DNA of 64,000 nucleotides from Priestia koreensis (GCF_001274935.1 NZ_LILC01000011.1:285668-349667), one strand, 5' to 3'. Positions 49,153 through 59,435 are shown, numbered from the stretch's first letter. The notes: generated from the sequence alone by a model not told the origin. Program-made: numbers and translations.

Positions 49153-49803
49153 ATGACAGATCATAATCAATTAGGCATTCAATATATGCAAGAAGGAAAA
49201 TACGAAGAAGCGGCTAAAGCATTTACAGAAGCAATTGAACAAAATCCAGAGGATGGAATTACGTACGTGAACTTTGGCAACTTATTAGGGGCGGTTGGAG
49301 ACTCTGATCGTGCTATGAAGTTTTTTGAACGTGCATTAGAAATTGATGACACAATGGCAACAGCTTATTATGGCATTGGAACGATTTATTTTAACGCTGA
49401 GCAGTTCGAAAAAGCACAAAAACAATTTGAGACAGCGATTCAAAAAGGATTAAATACATCAGATGTGTACTTTATGCTTGGCTTAAGCTTGCTGTATACG
49501 GAGCAGGATCGTTTAGCGCTTCCTTACCTGCAGCGTGCAGTGGAGCTAAACGGTGAAGATGTAGAAGCGCGCTTTCAATATGGACTTTGTCTTGCACAGC
49601 AGGGTGTGATTGAGGAAGCGAAAGCACAGTTTGAGAAAGTGGTTGAGCAGGACCCAGAGCATGCGGATGGGTACTACAATTTAGGCATAGCCTACGTGTA
49701 TGAAGAAAATCGTGAAAAAGCGTTAGAAATGATGGACAAAGCATTAGCTATTCAACCTGATCATGCGATGGCATTTGAAGCCAAACAGCTCATTAATCAA
49801 TAA
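49153..49803 (+). CDS. yrrB: TPR-repeat protein (YrrB-like)
   Basis: This 216-residue protein is built from about six tetratricopeptide repeats (for example ADGYYNLGIAYVYEENREKA). It is likely a protein-interaction scaffold without its own catalysis. SD TGGAGGAAAG. It lies between mnmA and recD2, the position of yrrB in B. subtilis. Confidence 0.88.
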   Translation: MTDHNQLGIQYMQEGKYEEAAKAFTEAIEQNPEDGITYVNFGNLLGAVGDSDRAMKFFERALEIDDTMATAYYGIGTIYFNAEQFEKAQKQFETAIQKGLNTSDVYFMLGLSLLYTEQDRLALPYLQRAVELNGEDVEARFQYGLCLAQQGVIEEAKAQFEKVVEQDPEHADGYYNLGIAYVYEENREKALEMMDKALAIQPDHAMAFEAKQLINQ

Positions 49804-49838
49804 CCATTTCGTTTTCTGAGTCAGAAAGGAGGGAGAAC

Positions 49839-52187
49839 ATGTCTGATGAACAAACGACTGCGGTCGAGGAACGCTTCATTAAGGGAACGGCCATTGTCAC
49901 GATTTTTCATAATGAAGAAAACTTGTACAACGTTGCTCGCATTCGAGTAAAAGAAACGAATTTAACGTTAGAGGATAAGGAAGCGGTCGTGACAGGGTAT
50001 TTCCCTCGCCTTCATGAGGACGAATATTATACGTTTTATGGGCATTTCAAAGAACATCCAAAATTCGGCCTGCAGTTTAACGTAGAGCGGTTTAAGAAAG
50101 AGCTTCCGCAGTCAAAGCAAGGCGTCATTCAGTATTTATCGAGCGATTTGTTTCATGGAATCGGTAAAAAGACCGCTGAGAGCATTGTTGATACGCTTGG
50201 TGAACGAGCGATTTATAAAATCATAAAAGACCCAAACGTTTTAAAGAAAGTACCGAAGCTATCCGGTGAAAAGGCAATTACGCTAGTCGAACAGCTTCGT
50301 GAGCATCAAGGATTAGAAGAAGTCATGATTAAGCTGACGGACTATGGTTTTGGCCCTCAGCTGTCGATGAAGATTTTCCAAGCGTACAAAAACGAGGCAC
50401 TAGACGTTATTAGACGCAATCCGTATCAGCTTGTAGAAGACGTTCAGGGAATTGGTTTTAATCGTGCGGATGAGCTTGGCCGTAAGCTCGGAATGGAAGG
50501 AAATCATCCAGATCGAATTCGAGCGGGGATTTTATACGTGCTCGAACAGGAGTGCAATCAAATTGGTCACGTGTACTTAACATTCCAGCAGCTACAGCAG
50601 CAAACCATCGAACTTCTACAAAAAAATCATCAAGATGGGATTACCTTTGATGATGTGATGGACGAGATGGAGCGGTTGAAAGATGACAAAAAGCTCGTGC
50701 TAGCGGATGACAAGGCATATATTCCACCTCTTTACTACGCTGAAAAAGGCGTTGCGACGGCCATTAAGCGAGTTCTTGAGCAAACCGAATATACCGATCA
50801 ATTTCCCGAATCGGAATTTTTGCTGGCTCTCGGGGAGTTGGAAGAGCGTTTGAGCGTTCAATATGCGCCTTCACAGCGTGAGGCCATTCAAACCGCCCTT
50901 ATGTCTCCGATGATGCTGTTAACAGGAGGTCCTGGTACGGGGAAAACGACCGTTATTAAAGGAATCGTTGAGCTCTATGCAGAACTGCACGGCTGCTCGC
51001 TAGATCCGGGTGAATACAAAAAGGATGAAACGTTCCCAGTTCTCCTCGTCGCTCCAACAGGACGAGCCGCAAAACGAATGAGCGAGTCCACTGGTTTACC
51101 GGCGGTCACCATTCATCGTCTTTTAAAATGGAACGGACAAGAGGGATTTGAGCACAACGAGGATCAGCCGATTGAAGGAAAGCTGTTGATCGTCGATGAA
51201 ATGTCGATGGTGGACACGTGGCTTGCTCACCAGCTGATGAAGTCTCTACCTGTACATATTCAAGTCATCTTCGTAGGAGATGAAGATCAGCTTCCATCTG
51301 TTGGACCAGGACAAGTTCTTCGCGACCTATTGCAAGCGAATGTCATTCCAACGGTTAGGCTAACGGATATTTATCGCCAAGAACACGGATCTTCCATTAT
51401 TGATTTGGCCCACGCCATCAAAAAAGGCGAGCTTCCTCCTGATATTAGACAGCCACAGCCAGACCGTTCGTTTATTAAATGCACGACGGCGCAAATTAGC
51501 GAGGTCGTGCAAAAGGTTTCTGCCAATGCGTTTAAAAAGGGCTATCAGGTGAAGGATATTCAAGTGCTTGCACCGATGTATCGAGGACCTGCGGGCATTG
51601 ATCAAATGAACGTTATTCTGCAAGAGCTGTTTAATCCGCCTTCTCAGCAGCGCAGAGAAGTGAAGCATGGAGACGTCGTGTACCGAGTCGGTGACAAAGT
51701 TCTGCAGCTTGTCAATCAGCCTGAGAGTCATGTATTTAACGGCGATATGGGAGAGATCGTCTCCGTTTTTTATGCGAAGGAGAACACGGAGAAGCAGGAT
51801 ATGCTGGTCATTTCATTTGATGGCAATGAGGTCACTTATACAAAGCAGGATTTTAATCAAATTACTCACGCGTACTGCTGCTCCATTCATAAATCGCAGG
51901 GAAGCGAATTTTCTATCGTGATTTTGCCGGTTGTAAAAAGTTATTATCGTATGCTGCGTCGTAATTTAATTTATACGGCCGTGACACGAAGTAAAAACTT
52001 TTTAATTTTGTGCGGTGAAGAAGACGCGCTGAACCTCGGAATTAAGCGGAACGATGATGGTATGAGGCAAACAACCCTGCTTTCTTTACTGCAAAGTGAG
52101 GATGTTCCTCATGATCCGAATGAGGTCCCATTTATGGCGGATGCAAATATTGGCATGGAAAACGTTACGCCGTATGATTTTATGTAA
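49839..52187 (+). CDS. recD2: RecD2-type 5'-3' DNA helicase
   Basis: This SF1B helicase (YrrC) is involved in replication fork progression and repair, and acts independently of RecBC. The 782-residue protein has an N-terminal extension with helix-hairpin-helix-like segments (GIGKKTAESIV, GIGFNRADELG). Walker A GGPGTGKTT is near residue 363, and LLIVDEMSMVD, QLPSVGPGQ and the C-terminal motif YCCSIHKSQGSEF and YTAVTRSK follow. SD AAGGAGGGAG. Confidence 0.96.
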   Translation: MSDEQTTAVEERFIKGTAIVTIFHNEENLYNVARIRVKETNLTLEDKEAVVTGYFPRLHEDEYYTFYGHFKEHPKFGLQFNVERFKKELPQSKQGVIQYLSSDLFHGIGKKTAESIVDTLGERAIYKIIKDPNVLKKVPKLSGEKAITLVEQLREHQGLEEVMIKLTDYGFGPQLSMKIFQAYKNEALDVIRRNPYQLVEDVQGIGFNRADELGRKLGMEGNHPDRIRAGILYVLEQECNQIGHVYLTFQQLQQQTIELLQKNHQDGITFDDVMDEMERLKDDKKLVLADDKAYIPPLYYAEKGVATAIKRVLEQTEYTDQFPESEFLLALGELEERLSVQYAPSQREAIQTALMSPMMLLTGGPGTGKTTVIKGIVELYAELHGCSLDPGEYKKDETFPVLLVAPTGRAAKRMSESTGLPAVTIHRLLKWNGQEGFEHNEDQPIEGKLLIVDEMSMVDTWLAHQLMKSLPVHIQVIFVGDEDQLPSVGPGQVLRDLLQANVIPTVRLTDIYRQEHGSSIIDLAHAIKKGELPPDIRQPQPDRSFIKCTTAQISEVVQKVSANAFKKGYQVKDIQVLAPMYRGPAGIDQMNVILQELFNPPSQQRREVKHGDVVYRVGDKVLQLVNQPESHVFNGDMGEIVSVFYAKENTEKQDMLVISFDGNEVTYTKQDFNQITHAYCCSIHKSQGSEFSIVILPVVKSYYRMLRRNLIYTAVTRSKNFLILCGEEDALNLGIKRNDDGMRQTTLLSLLQSEDVPHDPNEVPFMADANIGMENVTPYDFM

Positions 52188-52200
52188 AATATCAAAACAT

Positions 52201-52240
52201 AACGATAGCCCATCAAAAGGTGTGGCTATCGTTTTTCTTT
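52201..52240 (+). terminator. Terminator after recD2
   Basis: AACGATAGCC...GGCTATCGTT is followed by TTTCTTTTTT. Confidence 0.9.
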
Positions 52241-52334
52241 TTTGGTTCGGTATGATCATCTTTGGCGTATATTTTTAACAAAAAATGGGCACACTGCTCT
52301 ACTACTAATAGTCGAGAAAATTGAGGTGTCCATT

Positions 52335-52526
52335 GTGTTAAGATGTCCAAACTGTAATAGCATTGATGTTGGGAAAATTGGTGTAAATCAATATTACTGC
52401 TGGGGATGTTTCATTGAACTAACCATTTCAAAAGGAAAAGCAAATTTACATCAAGTTGAGGAAGACGGATCGTTGAGCTCACTTGATGATTTATTTTCAG
52501 ACGATGAGAGAACGATTAATTTGTAA
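52335..52526 (+). CDS. Small zinc-ribbon-like protein (63 aa)
   Basis: GTG 52335 lies 6 nt after TTGAGGTG; the longer frame from 52242 runs back into the recD2 terminator and is rejected. The product begins MLRCPNCNSIDVGKIGVNQYYCWGC, with paired CPNC and CWGC motifs typical of a zinc ribbon, and ends in an acidic tail (SSLDDLFSDDE). A similar small gene (yrzR) is known near recD2/yrrD in B. subtilis. The function is unknown. Confidence 0.78.
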   Translation: MLRCPNCNSIDVGKIGVNQYYCWGCFIELTISKGKANLHQVEEDGSLSSLDDLFSDDERTINL

Positions 52527-52552
52527 CGTTACTCTTTAGAGGGGGATGCATC

Positions 52553-52687
52553 ATGAACCGTTTTTTAACGTCAGCCGTCGTATTTGGTCTTGGAGCTTAT
52601 GCATATAAAGCTGCAGATGACCGTCAAATGTTTTCAAGACGAAACATGAAAAAAATGCGCAAACGCGTAATGAAATCATTTTCGTAA
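52553..52687 (+). CDS. Small YrzQ/DUF3918-like protein (44 aa)
   Basis: ATG 52553 follows the SD GAGGGGGATG. The 44-residue product has a short hydrophobic N-terminal segment (FLTSAVVFGLGAYAY) and a strongly basic tail (RRNMKKMRKRVMKSF), matching the small DUF3918 type. A terminator follows directly. It is too short to be detected by most ORF thresholds. The function is unknown. Confidence 0.68.
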   Translation: MNRFLTSAVVFGLGAYAYKAADDRQMFSRRNMKKMRKRVMKSFS

Positions 52688-52696
52688 AACAGATCA

Positions 52697-52725
52697 AAGA
52701 GAACCCATCGAGGTTCTCTTTTTTG
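52697..52725 (+). terminator. Terminator after the 44-aa gene
   Basis: A 9-bp stem AAGAGAACC/GGTTCTCTT is followed by T residues. Confidence 0.9.
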
Positions 52726-52798
52726 TTGGTTCTTTTTTGAACGGAGCGTATATTCTCTCGTAAATCATTCAGACTAACAATAGCAGGAGGGATGCAAC

Positions 52799-53860
52799 GT
52801 GAGAGAAGTACCCGTAAAGTGGTTTTACAGAATAGGAGTGATTTTATTACTACTCCTTTGTATATTTGTCTTCTTTAAAATTAAGTTTTTATGGCTACCG
52901 ATTTTGTTTATGATTTTTAAGGCCCTTGTTCCGTTTTTAATTGCAGGGTTTATTACATATCTTCTTCACCCGCTTATTGAAAAGCTTCATCAACAATCAC
53001 TTCCAAGACCGCTCGCCATTTTAATTATTTATTTGTTGTTTTTTGGTGGGGTAGGATATGCGATTTATAAAGGAATTCCGGTTTTTATCATTCAGCTACG
53101 TGATTTGAATGAGCAGCTTCCACAGGTGACCAATACGTACCGTGATTGGATCTCATCCGTTCATCATCATACTGAATCCTTACCAAACGGTGTACATGAA
53201 CGAATTGAACAAGCTCTTGATGACATGGAAGCTTCTCTTGGGAGTTGGATGGAGCGAATCATGAACGGAGTAAAAGGATTGATCGGTGCTTTTTTAGTGA
53301 TCATCATTATTCCGTTCATTGTCTTCTATATGTTAAAAGACTTCGGTCTTATTCGAAAAGCAGTGGCCTTTTTGACTCCTAAAAAGTGGCATGAACCTGG
53401 GAAACGTTTTTTGCACGATGTGAATGAGTCGCTAGGAGATTACATCCGTGGGCAATTTTTTGTTTGTGTGATTATTGGTGCTGTTGCCACGATTGGTTTA
53501 TGGATTTTTCATATTCCGTATCCTTTGCTGCTGGGCATCATTATTGGTCTCACCAACGTGATTCCTTATTTCGGCCCAATTATTGGAGCTATACCAGCTG
53601 CGGTCATTGCCGCGACTATTTCTGTGAAGCTTGTAATTATCGTGCTCGTTCTCATTTTCTTTCTTCAGTTTTTGGAAGGAAATATTTTGTCTCCACTCAT
53701 TGTTGGAAAAAGCTTGCACATTCATCCTCTTTTCATTATGTTTGCTCTCCTGCTCGGAGGAGAACTTGGAGGAATTATTGGATTGATTCTTGCCGTACCT
53801 ATTCTTGCCGTAGTGAAAATTTCACTCATTCATTTGCGTACGTATAGCTTCAAGCATTGA
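52799..53860 (+). CDS. yrrI: AI-2E family permease-like membrane protein (YrrI-like)
   Basis: This 353-residue protein with about seven or eight membrane segments belongs to the AI-2E/TqsA/PerM family. It has a hydrophobic N-terminal half, a central soluble loop (about 95-165) and the C-terminal motif YPLLLGIIIGLTNVIPYFGPIIG. Members range from autoinducer exporters to ion antiporters, so the substrate cannot be named. GTG 52799 follows AGGAGGGATG. It precedes the alaS T-box as yrrI does in B. subtilis. Confidence 0.88.
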   Translation: MREVPVKWFYRIGVILLLLLCIFVFFKIKFLWLPILFMIFKALVPFLIAGFITYLLHPLIEKLHQQSLPRPLAILIIYLLFFGGVGYAIYKGIPVFIIQLRDLNEQLPQVTNTYRDWISSVHHHTESLPNGVHERIEQALDDMEASLGSWMERIMNGVKGLIGAFLVIIIIPFIVFYMLKDFGLIRKAVAFLTPKKWHEPGKRFLHDVNESLGDYIRGQFFVCVIIGAVATIGLWIFHIPYPLLLGIIIGLTNVIPYFGPIIGAIPAAVIAATISVKLVIIVLVLIFFLQFLEGNILSPLIVGKSLHIHPLFIMFALLLGGELGGIIGLILAVPILAVVKISLIHLRTYSFKH

Positions 53861-53885
53861 CAAATAAAGTGCAATTTGTCATAAT
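53857..53885 (+). promoter_or_regulatory. Promoter of the alaS T-box transcript
   Basis: TTGACA (53857-53862, overlapping the yrrI stop), 17 bp, CATAAT (53880-53885). Confidence 0.75.
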
Positions 53886-53894
53886 ATCGCCATA

Positions 53895-54156
53895 AACATT
53901 GTCATACATAACGACAAAAGCAATGAAGGATCAAGTATGCTACAGCCCATTTATTCCGTTAGGATCAGAGAGAAGCTCTCAAGGCTGAGAGGAGCTTTAA
54001 ATGAAGGGTAGCAGAAAGCTAATCTGGAGTGTAGATAAACTCTGCCGTGAAAGCTACGTTAGTGCTTCTGAGGTGATGAGCTAATTGTAGCTCATAATCA
54101 GGGTGGTACCGCGAGTATAACTCTCGTCCCTGCTTTTAGGGATGGGAGTTTTTTTA
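53895..54156 (+). promoter_or_regulatory. T-box leader of alaS
   Basis: The T-box motif AGGGTGGTACCGCG is at 54100-54113. A terminator with arms AACTCTCGTCCCT (54119-54131) and AGGGATGGGAGTT (54138-54150) and a T-run follows. The likely specifier is GCT (Ala) at 54018-54020 in GAAAGCTAATCTGG. Uncharged tRNA(Ala) should prevent termination. The specifier is inferred by position. Confidence 0.92.
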
Positions 54157-54191
54157 TGTCATCAAACAACCATTTTAAGGAGGATATGAAG

Positions 54192-56825
54192 ATGAAAAAG
54201 TTAACATCTGCACAAGTACGTCAAATGTATTTAGATTTTTTCAAAGAAAAAGGTCATAGCGTAGAACCAAGTGCTCCTCTTGTTCCTCATGAGGACCCAT
54301 CTTTACTTTGGATTAACAGCGGTGTAGCAACACTTAAAAAATATTTTGATGGTCGCGTAATTCCAGCAAATCCACGTATTTGTAACGCGCAAAAATCAAT
54401 TCGTACAAACGATATTGAAAACGTAGGGAAAACGGCACGCCATCATACGTTTTTTGAAATGCTTGGAAACTTCTCCATCGGCGATTATTTCAAAGAAGAA
54501 GCAATCGAGTGGGCATGGGAGTTCTTAACAAGCGACAAGTGGGTTGGCTTTGATGCTGACAAGCTTTCCGTTACAATTCACCCAGAAGACACGGAAGCGT
54601 ATGATCACTGGAAAAACAAAATTGGCGTTCCAGAAGAACGTATTATTCGTTTAGAAGGAAACTTCTGGGATATCGGTGAAGGCCCAAGTGGTCCAAATAC
54701 GGAGATTTTCTATGACCGTGGTGAAGCGTACGGGAATGATGAAAGTGATCCTGAACTATACCCAGGTGGCGAGAACGAACGTTATTTAGAAGTATGGAAC
54801 CTTGTGTTTTCACAATTTAACCACAATCCAGACGGAACGTATACGCCGCTTCCAAAGAAAAACATTGATACAGGAATGGGTCTAGAGCGTATGGTATCAG
54901 TTATTCAAGACGTACCAACAAACTTTGATACAGATCTATTTATGCCAATTATTGAAGCAACAGAAGCTATTTCTGGTCGTAAATACCGTCAAAACAAAGA
55001 AGACGATGTGGCATTTAAAGTCATTGCTGACCATATTCGTACAGTAACATTTGCAGTTGGAGACGGAGCGCTTCCATCAAATGAAGGTCGCGGCTACGTA
55101 TTACGTCGTTTGCTTCGTCGTGCGGTTCGTTATGCGAAGTCAATCAATATTAATCGTCCGTTCATGTACGAGCTTGTGCCGGTAGTTGCTGAAATTATGG
55201 TGGACTTCTATCCAGGCGTGAAGGAAAAAGTAGAGTTCATTCAACGCGTCGTGAAAAACGAAGAAGAACGTTTCCATGAGACGTTAAATGACGGCCTTGC
55301 TATTTTAGCAACAGTTATGAAGCAGGAAAAAGAAAAAGGTAGCGACATAATTGCTGGTACAGATGTGTTCCGCCTTTATGATACGTACGGTTTCCCTGTT
55401 GAACTAACGGAAGAGTACGCTGAAGATGAGAACATGAAAGTCGATCACGAAGGATTTGAACGTGAAATGGAAGCACAGCGTGAACGTGCTCGTGCAGCCC
55501 GTCAAGATGTTGATTCGATGCAAGTTCAAGACGGTATTCTTGGAGAAATTAAAGCAGAAAGCACATTTGTTGGGTACAGCAACTTAACGATTGAAACATC
55601 TCCACAAGTTATTCTTGTGAACGGTCAGCTTGCTGAAGTAGCTGAGGCAGGACAAGATGCACAGCTTATTCTAAAAGAGACGCCTTTCTACGCAGAGAGC
55701 GGTGGACAAATTGCCGATACAGGAACATTAACAAACGCAACGTCTAAAATCATCGTAAAAGATGTTCAAAAAGCACCGAACGGTCAAAACCTTCATACGG
55801 TACATGTCGTAGAAGGAACGTTAGCAAACGGTGAAACATACACAGCAACAGTGGATGAAGAAAACCGTGGTCACGTCATTAAAAACCATACGGCAACTCA
55901 CTTACTGCACCAAGCACTAAAAGACACGCTTGGCGGTCATGTAAACCAAGCTGGATCATTAGTAACAAGTGAGCGCCTACGCTTTGACTTCTCACACTTC
56001 GGTCAAGTAACGGCAGAAGAATTAGAGAAAATCGAGCAAATCGTAAATGAAAAAATCTGGAAGAGTATTCCGGTTGTCATCGAAAGCATGGGCATTAACG
56101 AAGCAAAAGAAAAAGGTGCAATGGCATTATTCGGCGAGAAGTATGGCAACGTTGTACGTGTCGTGCAAGTAGGCGACTATAGCCTTGAACTTTGCGGTGG
56201 GTGTCACGTACCGAACACATCTGTTATTGGCTTATTTAAAATTGTTTCTGAATCTGGAATTGGAGCAGGAACACGTCGTATTGAAGCTGTAACAGGTCAA
56301 CATGCTTATCAACTAATGAATAACCAAGTAAACACGCTAAAAGAAGCGGCTAGTAAACTAAAAGCAAATCCACGTGATATTTTAACGCGTATCGACGGTT
56401 TATTAGACGAAATGAAAGAAATTCAGCGTGAAAACGAATCTTTATCTACAAAACTGGGTAATATTGAAGCAGGTAGTCTTGTGGATCAAGTACAAGAAAT
56501 TAACGGTGTAAAAGTATTAGCGAAGAAAGTGAATGCATCAGACATGAACGGCTTACGCGGTATGGTAGATGACCTTAAACAAAAGTTAGGATCTGCTGTA
56601 ATCGTACTTGCATCGGCACAAGGTGAGAAAGTGAACATCGTTGCGGGTGTAACGAAAGATTTAATTGACTCCGGTTATCATGCTGGGAAGATTGTAAAAG
56701 AAGTGGCAACACGTTGTGGCGGAGGCGGCGGTGGTCGTCCTGATATGGCACAAGCGGGTGGTAAAGACGCTTCGAAAATCGAGAGTGCATTAAGCTTTGT
56801 AGAAGAATGGGTAAAATCCGTTTGA
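54192..56825 (+). CDS. alaS: Alanyl-tRNA synthetase
   Basis: This 877-residue class II enzyme has a catalytic core ([24 protein letters not shown]), an editing domain with [11 protein letters not shown] and CGGCH, and a C-Ala domain ending in a six-glycine run ([15 protein letters not shown]). The frame is open from ATG 54156, inside the T-run of the leader. ATG 54192 ([17 protein letters not shown]) is chosen: SD AAGGAGG is 8 nt upstream and the length matches the family. Confidence 0.98.
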   Translation: MKKLTSAQVRQMYLDFFKEKGHSVEPSAPLVPHEDPSLLWINSGVATLKKYFDGRVIPANPRICNAQKSIRTNDIENVGKTARHHTFFEMLGNFSIGDYFKEEAIEWAWEFLTSDKWVGFDADKLSVTIHPEDTEAYDHWKNKIGVPEERIIRLEGNFWDIGEGPSGPNTEIFYDRGEAYGNDESDPELYPGGENERYLEVWNLVFSQFNHNPDGTYTPLPKKNIDTGMGLERMVSVIQDVPTNFDTDLFMPIIEATEAISGRKYRQNKEDDVAFKVIADHIRTVTFAVGDGALPSNEGRGYVLRRLLRRAVRYAKSININRPFMYELVPVVAEIMVDFYPGVKEKVEFIQRVVKNEEERFHETLNDGLAILATVMKQEKEKGSDIIAGTDVFRLYDTYGFPVELTEEYAEDENMKVDHEGFEREMEAQRERARAARQDVDSMQVQDGILGEIKAESTFVGYSNLTIETSPQVILVNGQLAEVAEAGQDAQLILKETPFYAESGGQIADTGTLTNATSKIIVKDVQKAPNGQNLHTVHVVEGTLANGETYTATVDEENRGHVIKNHTATHLLHQALKDTLGGHVNQAGSLVTSERLRFDFSHFGQVTAEELEKIEQIVNEKIWKSIPVVIESMGINEAKEKGAMALFGEKYGNVVRVVQVGDYSLELCGGCHVPNTSVIGLFKIVSESGIGAGTRRIEAVTGQHAYQLMNNQVNTLKEAASKLKANPRDILTRIDGLLDEMKEIQRENESLSTKLGNIEAGSLVDQVQEINGVKVLAKKVNASDMNGLRGMVDDLKQKLGSAVIVLASAQGEKVNIVAGVTKDLIDSGYHAGKIVKEVATRCGGGGGGRPDMAQAGGKDASKIESALSFVEEWVKSV

Positions 56826-56908
56826 TTACGACAAACATTAGTGTACAATAGAAACAAGAACTAACATTTTGTGAGTACATCCACAAGGAATGAGAGTGAG
56901 GTGTCAGT

Positions 56909-57175
56909 ATGAGCTCTTTTGATCAAACCATGAAATTCAATTTTCATGATGACTCTTCAGAAACGAATGTTCATGAAGTATTGTTTACGGTTCATGATGC
57001 GCTAGAAGAGAAAGGCTATAATTCCATAAACCAGATTGTGGGATACTTATTGTCTGGTGATCCAGCTTATATTCCCCGCCATAAGGATGCACGTAACATC
57101 ATTCGTAAGTTAGAGCGAGACGAGCTAATTGAAGAATTAGTGAAATCGTACTTAAAACAGCATCGAGAGGGTTAG
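56909..57175 (+). CDS. yrzL: IreB-family regulatory protein (DUF965, YrzL)
   Basis: This 88-residue protein matches the IreB/UPF0297 family ([47 protein letters not shown]). In Enterococcus, IreB is phosphorylated by the kinase IreK and affects cephalosporin resistance; the role in Bacillus is not established. It is the head of an alaS-distal cluster with ruvX and yrzB, spaced by only a few bases. SD GTGAGGTG. Confidence 0.93.
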   Translation: MSSFDQTMKFNFHDDSSETNVHEVLFTVHDALEEKGYNSINQIVGYLLSGDPAYIPRHKDARNIIRKLERDELIEELVKSYLKQHREG

Positions 57176-57178
57176 TAA

Positions 57179-57595
57179 ATGCGCGTACTTGGATTAGATG
57201 TAGGCACGAAGACAATCGGAGTGGCAGTGAGCGATGAAATGGGATGGACGGCTCAAGGAATTGAAACGATTAAAGTCCCTAATGAAAAGGTTCACGTAAG
57301 TATTCCAAGACTCCAGGAGCTAATTCAAGAGTATAGTGTTGAAGCGTTAGTAGTCGGGTTGCCGAAAAACATGAACGGAACGATCGGTCCACGTGGGGAA
57401 GCCTGTATTGAATTTGCAGACCTTCTAAAAGAAGAGTTGCAGATGGAGGTTACTATGTGGGACGAGCGTTTATCAACAGTAGCAGCGGAGCGAGTCCTAT
57501 TGTCTGCAGATGTCAGCAGAAAAAAACGAAAAAAAGTAATTGATAAAATGGCAGCAGTCATGATATTACAAGGCTATTTAGATAGCAAACAATAA
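57179..57595 (+). CDS. ruvX: Putative Holliday junction resolvase / pre-16S rRNA nuclease RuvX (YqgF)
   Basis: This 138-residue RNase H-fold protein (YrrK) has [32 protein letters not shown] and the C-terminal [14 protein letters not shown]. YqgF proteins process the 5' end of 16S rRNA in E. coli and are also annotated as junction resolvases; both labels are family-based. It starts 3 bp after the previous stop. Confidence 0.95.
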   Translation: MRVLGLDVGTKTIGVAVSDEMGWTAQGIETIKVPNEKVHVSIPRLQELIQEYSVEALVVGLPKNMNGTIGPRGEACIEFADLLKEELQMEVTMWDERLSTVAAERVLLSADVSRKKRKKVIDKMAAVMILQGYLDSKQ

Positions 57596-57613
57596 ATTGA
57601 GGTGTATACAATA

Positions 57614-57907
57614 ATGGAACATGGTGAAAAACAAATTACAGTAGTAGACGAAAATGGCAACGAGCAATTATGTGAGGTTCTTTTCACATTTGCATCTGAC
57701 GAATTCAAAAAATCATATGTACTTTATTACCCAGTAAGTGCAAGTGAAGATGACGAAGAAGAAATCGAAATTCATGCTTCAGCTTTCAATGAAGGCCCAG
57801 AAGGTCAAGAAGGCGAATTACAGCCAATCGAATCTGAAGAAGAATGGGATCTAATTGAAGAAATGCTAGGAGCTTTCTTAGACGAAGAAGAAGAAAACGA
57901 ACAGTAA
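57614..57907 (+). CDS. yrzB: DUF1292 acidic protein YrzB
   Basis: This 97-residue, highly acidic protein ([20 protein letters not shown], tail DEEEENEQ) belongs to the UPF0473/DUF1292 family of unknown function, often found after ireB-ruvX. ATG 57614 is chosen because TTGAGGTG (57598-57605) lies 8 nt upstream; the GTG at 57602 is part of this SD. A terminator follows. Confidence 0.92.
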   Translation: MEHGEKQITVVDENGNEQLCEVLFTFASDEFKKSYVLYYPVSASEDDEEEIEIHASAFNEGPEGQEGELQPIESEEEWDLIEEMLGAFLDEEEENEQ

Positions 57908-57919
57908 AATCTTCATTCC

Positions 57920-57962
57920 AAAAGTGCCGTTGAAGCGATTCATGCTTCAGCGGCACTTTTTT
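57920..57962 (+). terminator. Terminator after yrzB
   Basis: AAAAGTGCCGTTGAAGC and GCTTCAGCGGCACTTTT form a long stem with one mismatch and a T tail. Confidence 0.93.
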
Positions 57963-58031
57963 CTATGTGTGATAATACTAAGTTTATCCATAATGTAGTA
58001 TAATAAGTACCGCAGGAAAGGAGGATGTATC

Positions 58032-59153
58032 GTGTCAGATGAGCAAAAGCCCAATTCAATGCCTGCAATGTGGAACGGACAGCCGCCAAACAAGCGCAAA
58101 AGGCGCATGTGGATCATTTTATCCAGTATAGTAGGGGTCATTGTCCTTGTACTAGCAGGTCTTTTTCTCTATATACATTCCGCTTTGCAACCCGTAAATG
58201 AGCAAAGTAAAAAGTCCGTTGAAGTAACGATTCCACCTGGTTCTAGCGTTTCTGCTATTAGTCAGGAATTAGAAAAGCAAGGGGTCATTAAAAACGGAAC
58301 CATTTTTCGTTATTACGTAAAATTTAACGACAAAGGCAATTTTCAGGCAGGTACATATTCTTTTTCAAAAGCAATGGACATTGATCAAATGATCAACATG
58401 ATGACAAAAGGTGACGTATCGAAAAATGCGAAAATTAAACTTGCCATTCCAGAAGGAACACAGCTTACACAAATTGCTGCTATTATCGCTAAGCATACGC
58501 AGTATAAAGAAACAGATGTGCTTGCGCTCGCAAATAGTTCGTCGTTCATTAACGGATTAATGAAAAAATATCCAAAGTTAGTTACAAAAGAAGTGCTGAA
58601 CAAAGATGTAAAATATCCACTTGAAGGATATTTTTATCCAGCTACGTATCAATTTTATGATGAAAAGGTTTCGCTTCACGACATTTTGGATAAAATGATC
58701 AACAGAACAGACAACACGCTTCAAAAATATCAAGATGATATGAAGAAGAAGAATTATTCTGCTCACAAAGTGTTAACAATGTCTTCTTTGGTTGAAGAGG
58801 AAGCAACGAATAAAACAGAGCGTGAGAAAATCGCTAGCGTCTTTTACAATCGTCTTCACGATAAAATGCCGCTTCAAACAGATCCGACCGTGTTGTATGC
58901 ACTAGGAGAGCATAAAAAACGTGTGTTGTACAAGCATTTAGAAGTAGATTCTCCTTACAATACCTATAAGGTAAAAGGATTGCCTCCTGGGCCAATCTCA
59001 AATGCAGGAGAAATGTCGATTAAAGCAGCTCTTCATCCGGCTACAACAAAGTATTTATACTTTTTGGCAACACCAAGTGGCGATGTAATCTTTTCAACAA
59101 CGCTTCAAGAGCATAATAAACAAAAAGCGATTCACATTACGAATAAAAAATAA
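58032..59153 (+). CDS. mltG: Endolytic murein transglycosylase MltG
   Basis: This membrane-anchored enzyme is thought to cleave nascent glycan strands. The 373-residue protein (YrrL) has a basic cytoplasmic N-terminus, one membrane segment (about 34-56) and a LysM-like subdomain. The YceG catalytic domain has the active-site glutamate in SLVEEEATNKTEREKIASVFYNRL and GLPPGPISNAG. GTG 58032 lies 7 nt after AAAGGAGG. Confidence 0.95.
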   Translation: MSDEQKPNSMPAMWNGQPPNKRKRRMWIILSSIVGVIVLVLAGLFLYIHSALQPVNEQSKKSVEVTIPPGSSVSAISQELEKQGVIKNGTIFRYYVKFNDKGNFQAGTYSFSKAMDIDQMINMMTKGDVSKNAKIKLAIPEGTQLTQIAAIIAKHTQYKETDVLALANSSSFINGLMKKYPKLVTKEVLNKDVKYPLEGYFYPATYQFYDEKVSLHDILDKMINRTDNTLQKYQDDMKKKNYSAHKVLTMSSLVEEEATNKTEREKIASVFYNRLHDKMPLQTDPTVLYALGEHKKRVLYKHLEVDSPYNTYKVKGLPPGPISNAGEMSIKAALHPATTKYLYFLATPSGDVIFSTTLQEHNKQKAIHITNKK

Positions 59154-59166
59154 CAAACAATTCAAA

Positions 59167-59198
59167 AGGGGGATGCGAAAGTTTCGCAATCCCTCTTT
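59167..59198 (+). terminator. Terminator after mltG
   Basis: GGGATGCGAAA and TTTCGCAATCCC arms (one bulge) are followed by TCTTTATTT. Confidence 0.75.
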
Positions 59199-59220
59199 AT
59201 TTATGTTAAAATATATCGGG

Positions 59221-59249
59221 TTTACGCATTAAGAGAAAACCTATATAAT
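59221..59249 (+). promoter_or_regulatory. Possible sigma-A promoter upstream of trmR
   Basis: TTTACG (59221-59226), 17 bp, TATAAT (59244-59249). The -10 is perfect and the -35 matches 4 of 6 bases. It would start a transcript near 59256. Confidence 0.55.
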
Positions 59250-59255
59250 AAACGA

Positions 59256-59363
59256 GTTGTGCTCTATTTTTGTACAGGCTTTTTTTTGCGTAAAAATAGC
59301 GTTTTGATCAAAAATAGAGAACCTAATGTACGTAAAAAATGAGCCGAAATAAGCTCATTTTTA
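59256..59363 (+). ncRNA. Candidate small RNA or attenuated leader before trmR
   Basis: Between the promoter above and the trmR operon lies a roughly 110-nt segment. It has a perfect 11-bp inverted repeat (CTCTATTTTTG 59262-59272, CAAAAATAGAG 59309-59319) and ends in a terminator-like hairpin (AAAAATGAGC 59335-59344, GCTCATTTTT 59353-59362). It could be a short independent RNA or a leader with regulated read-through. I recognise no known family. Confidence 0.38.
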
Positions 59364-59435
59364 ATAGAGAGAATGAAAAGTAGGATGAAGAAACAAGTGT
59401 AATAAAAAGCCTACGTTAGATCGGAGGAAAAAGAG

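Noticed and set aside
54156..54191. N-terminal extension of alaS
   Set aside because: The upstream ATG lies in the T-run of the T-box terminator with no SD; the real SD AAGGAGG is inside this extension.
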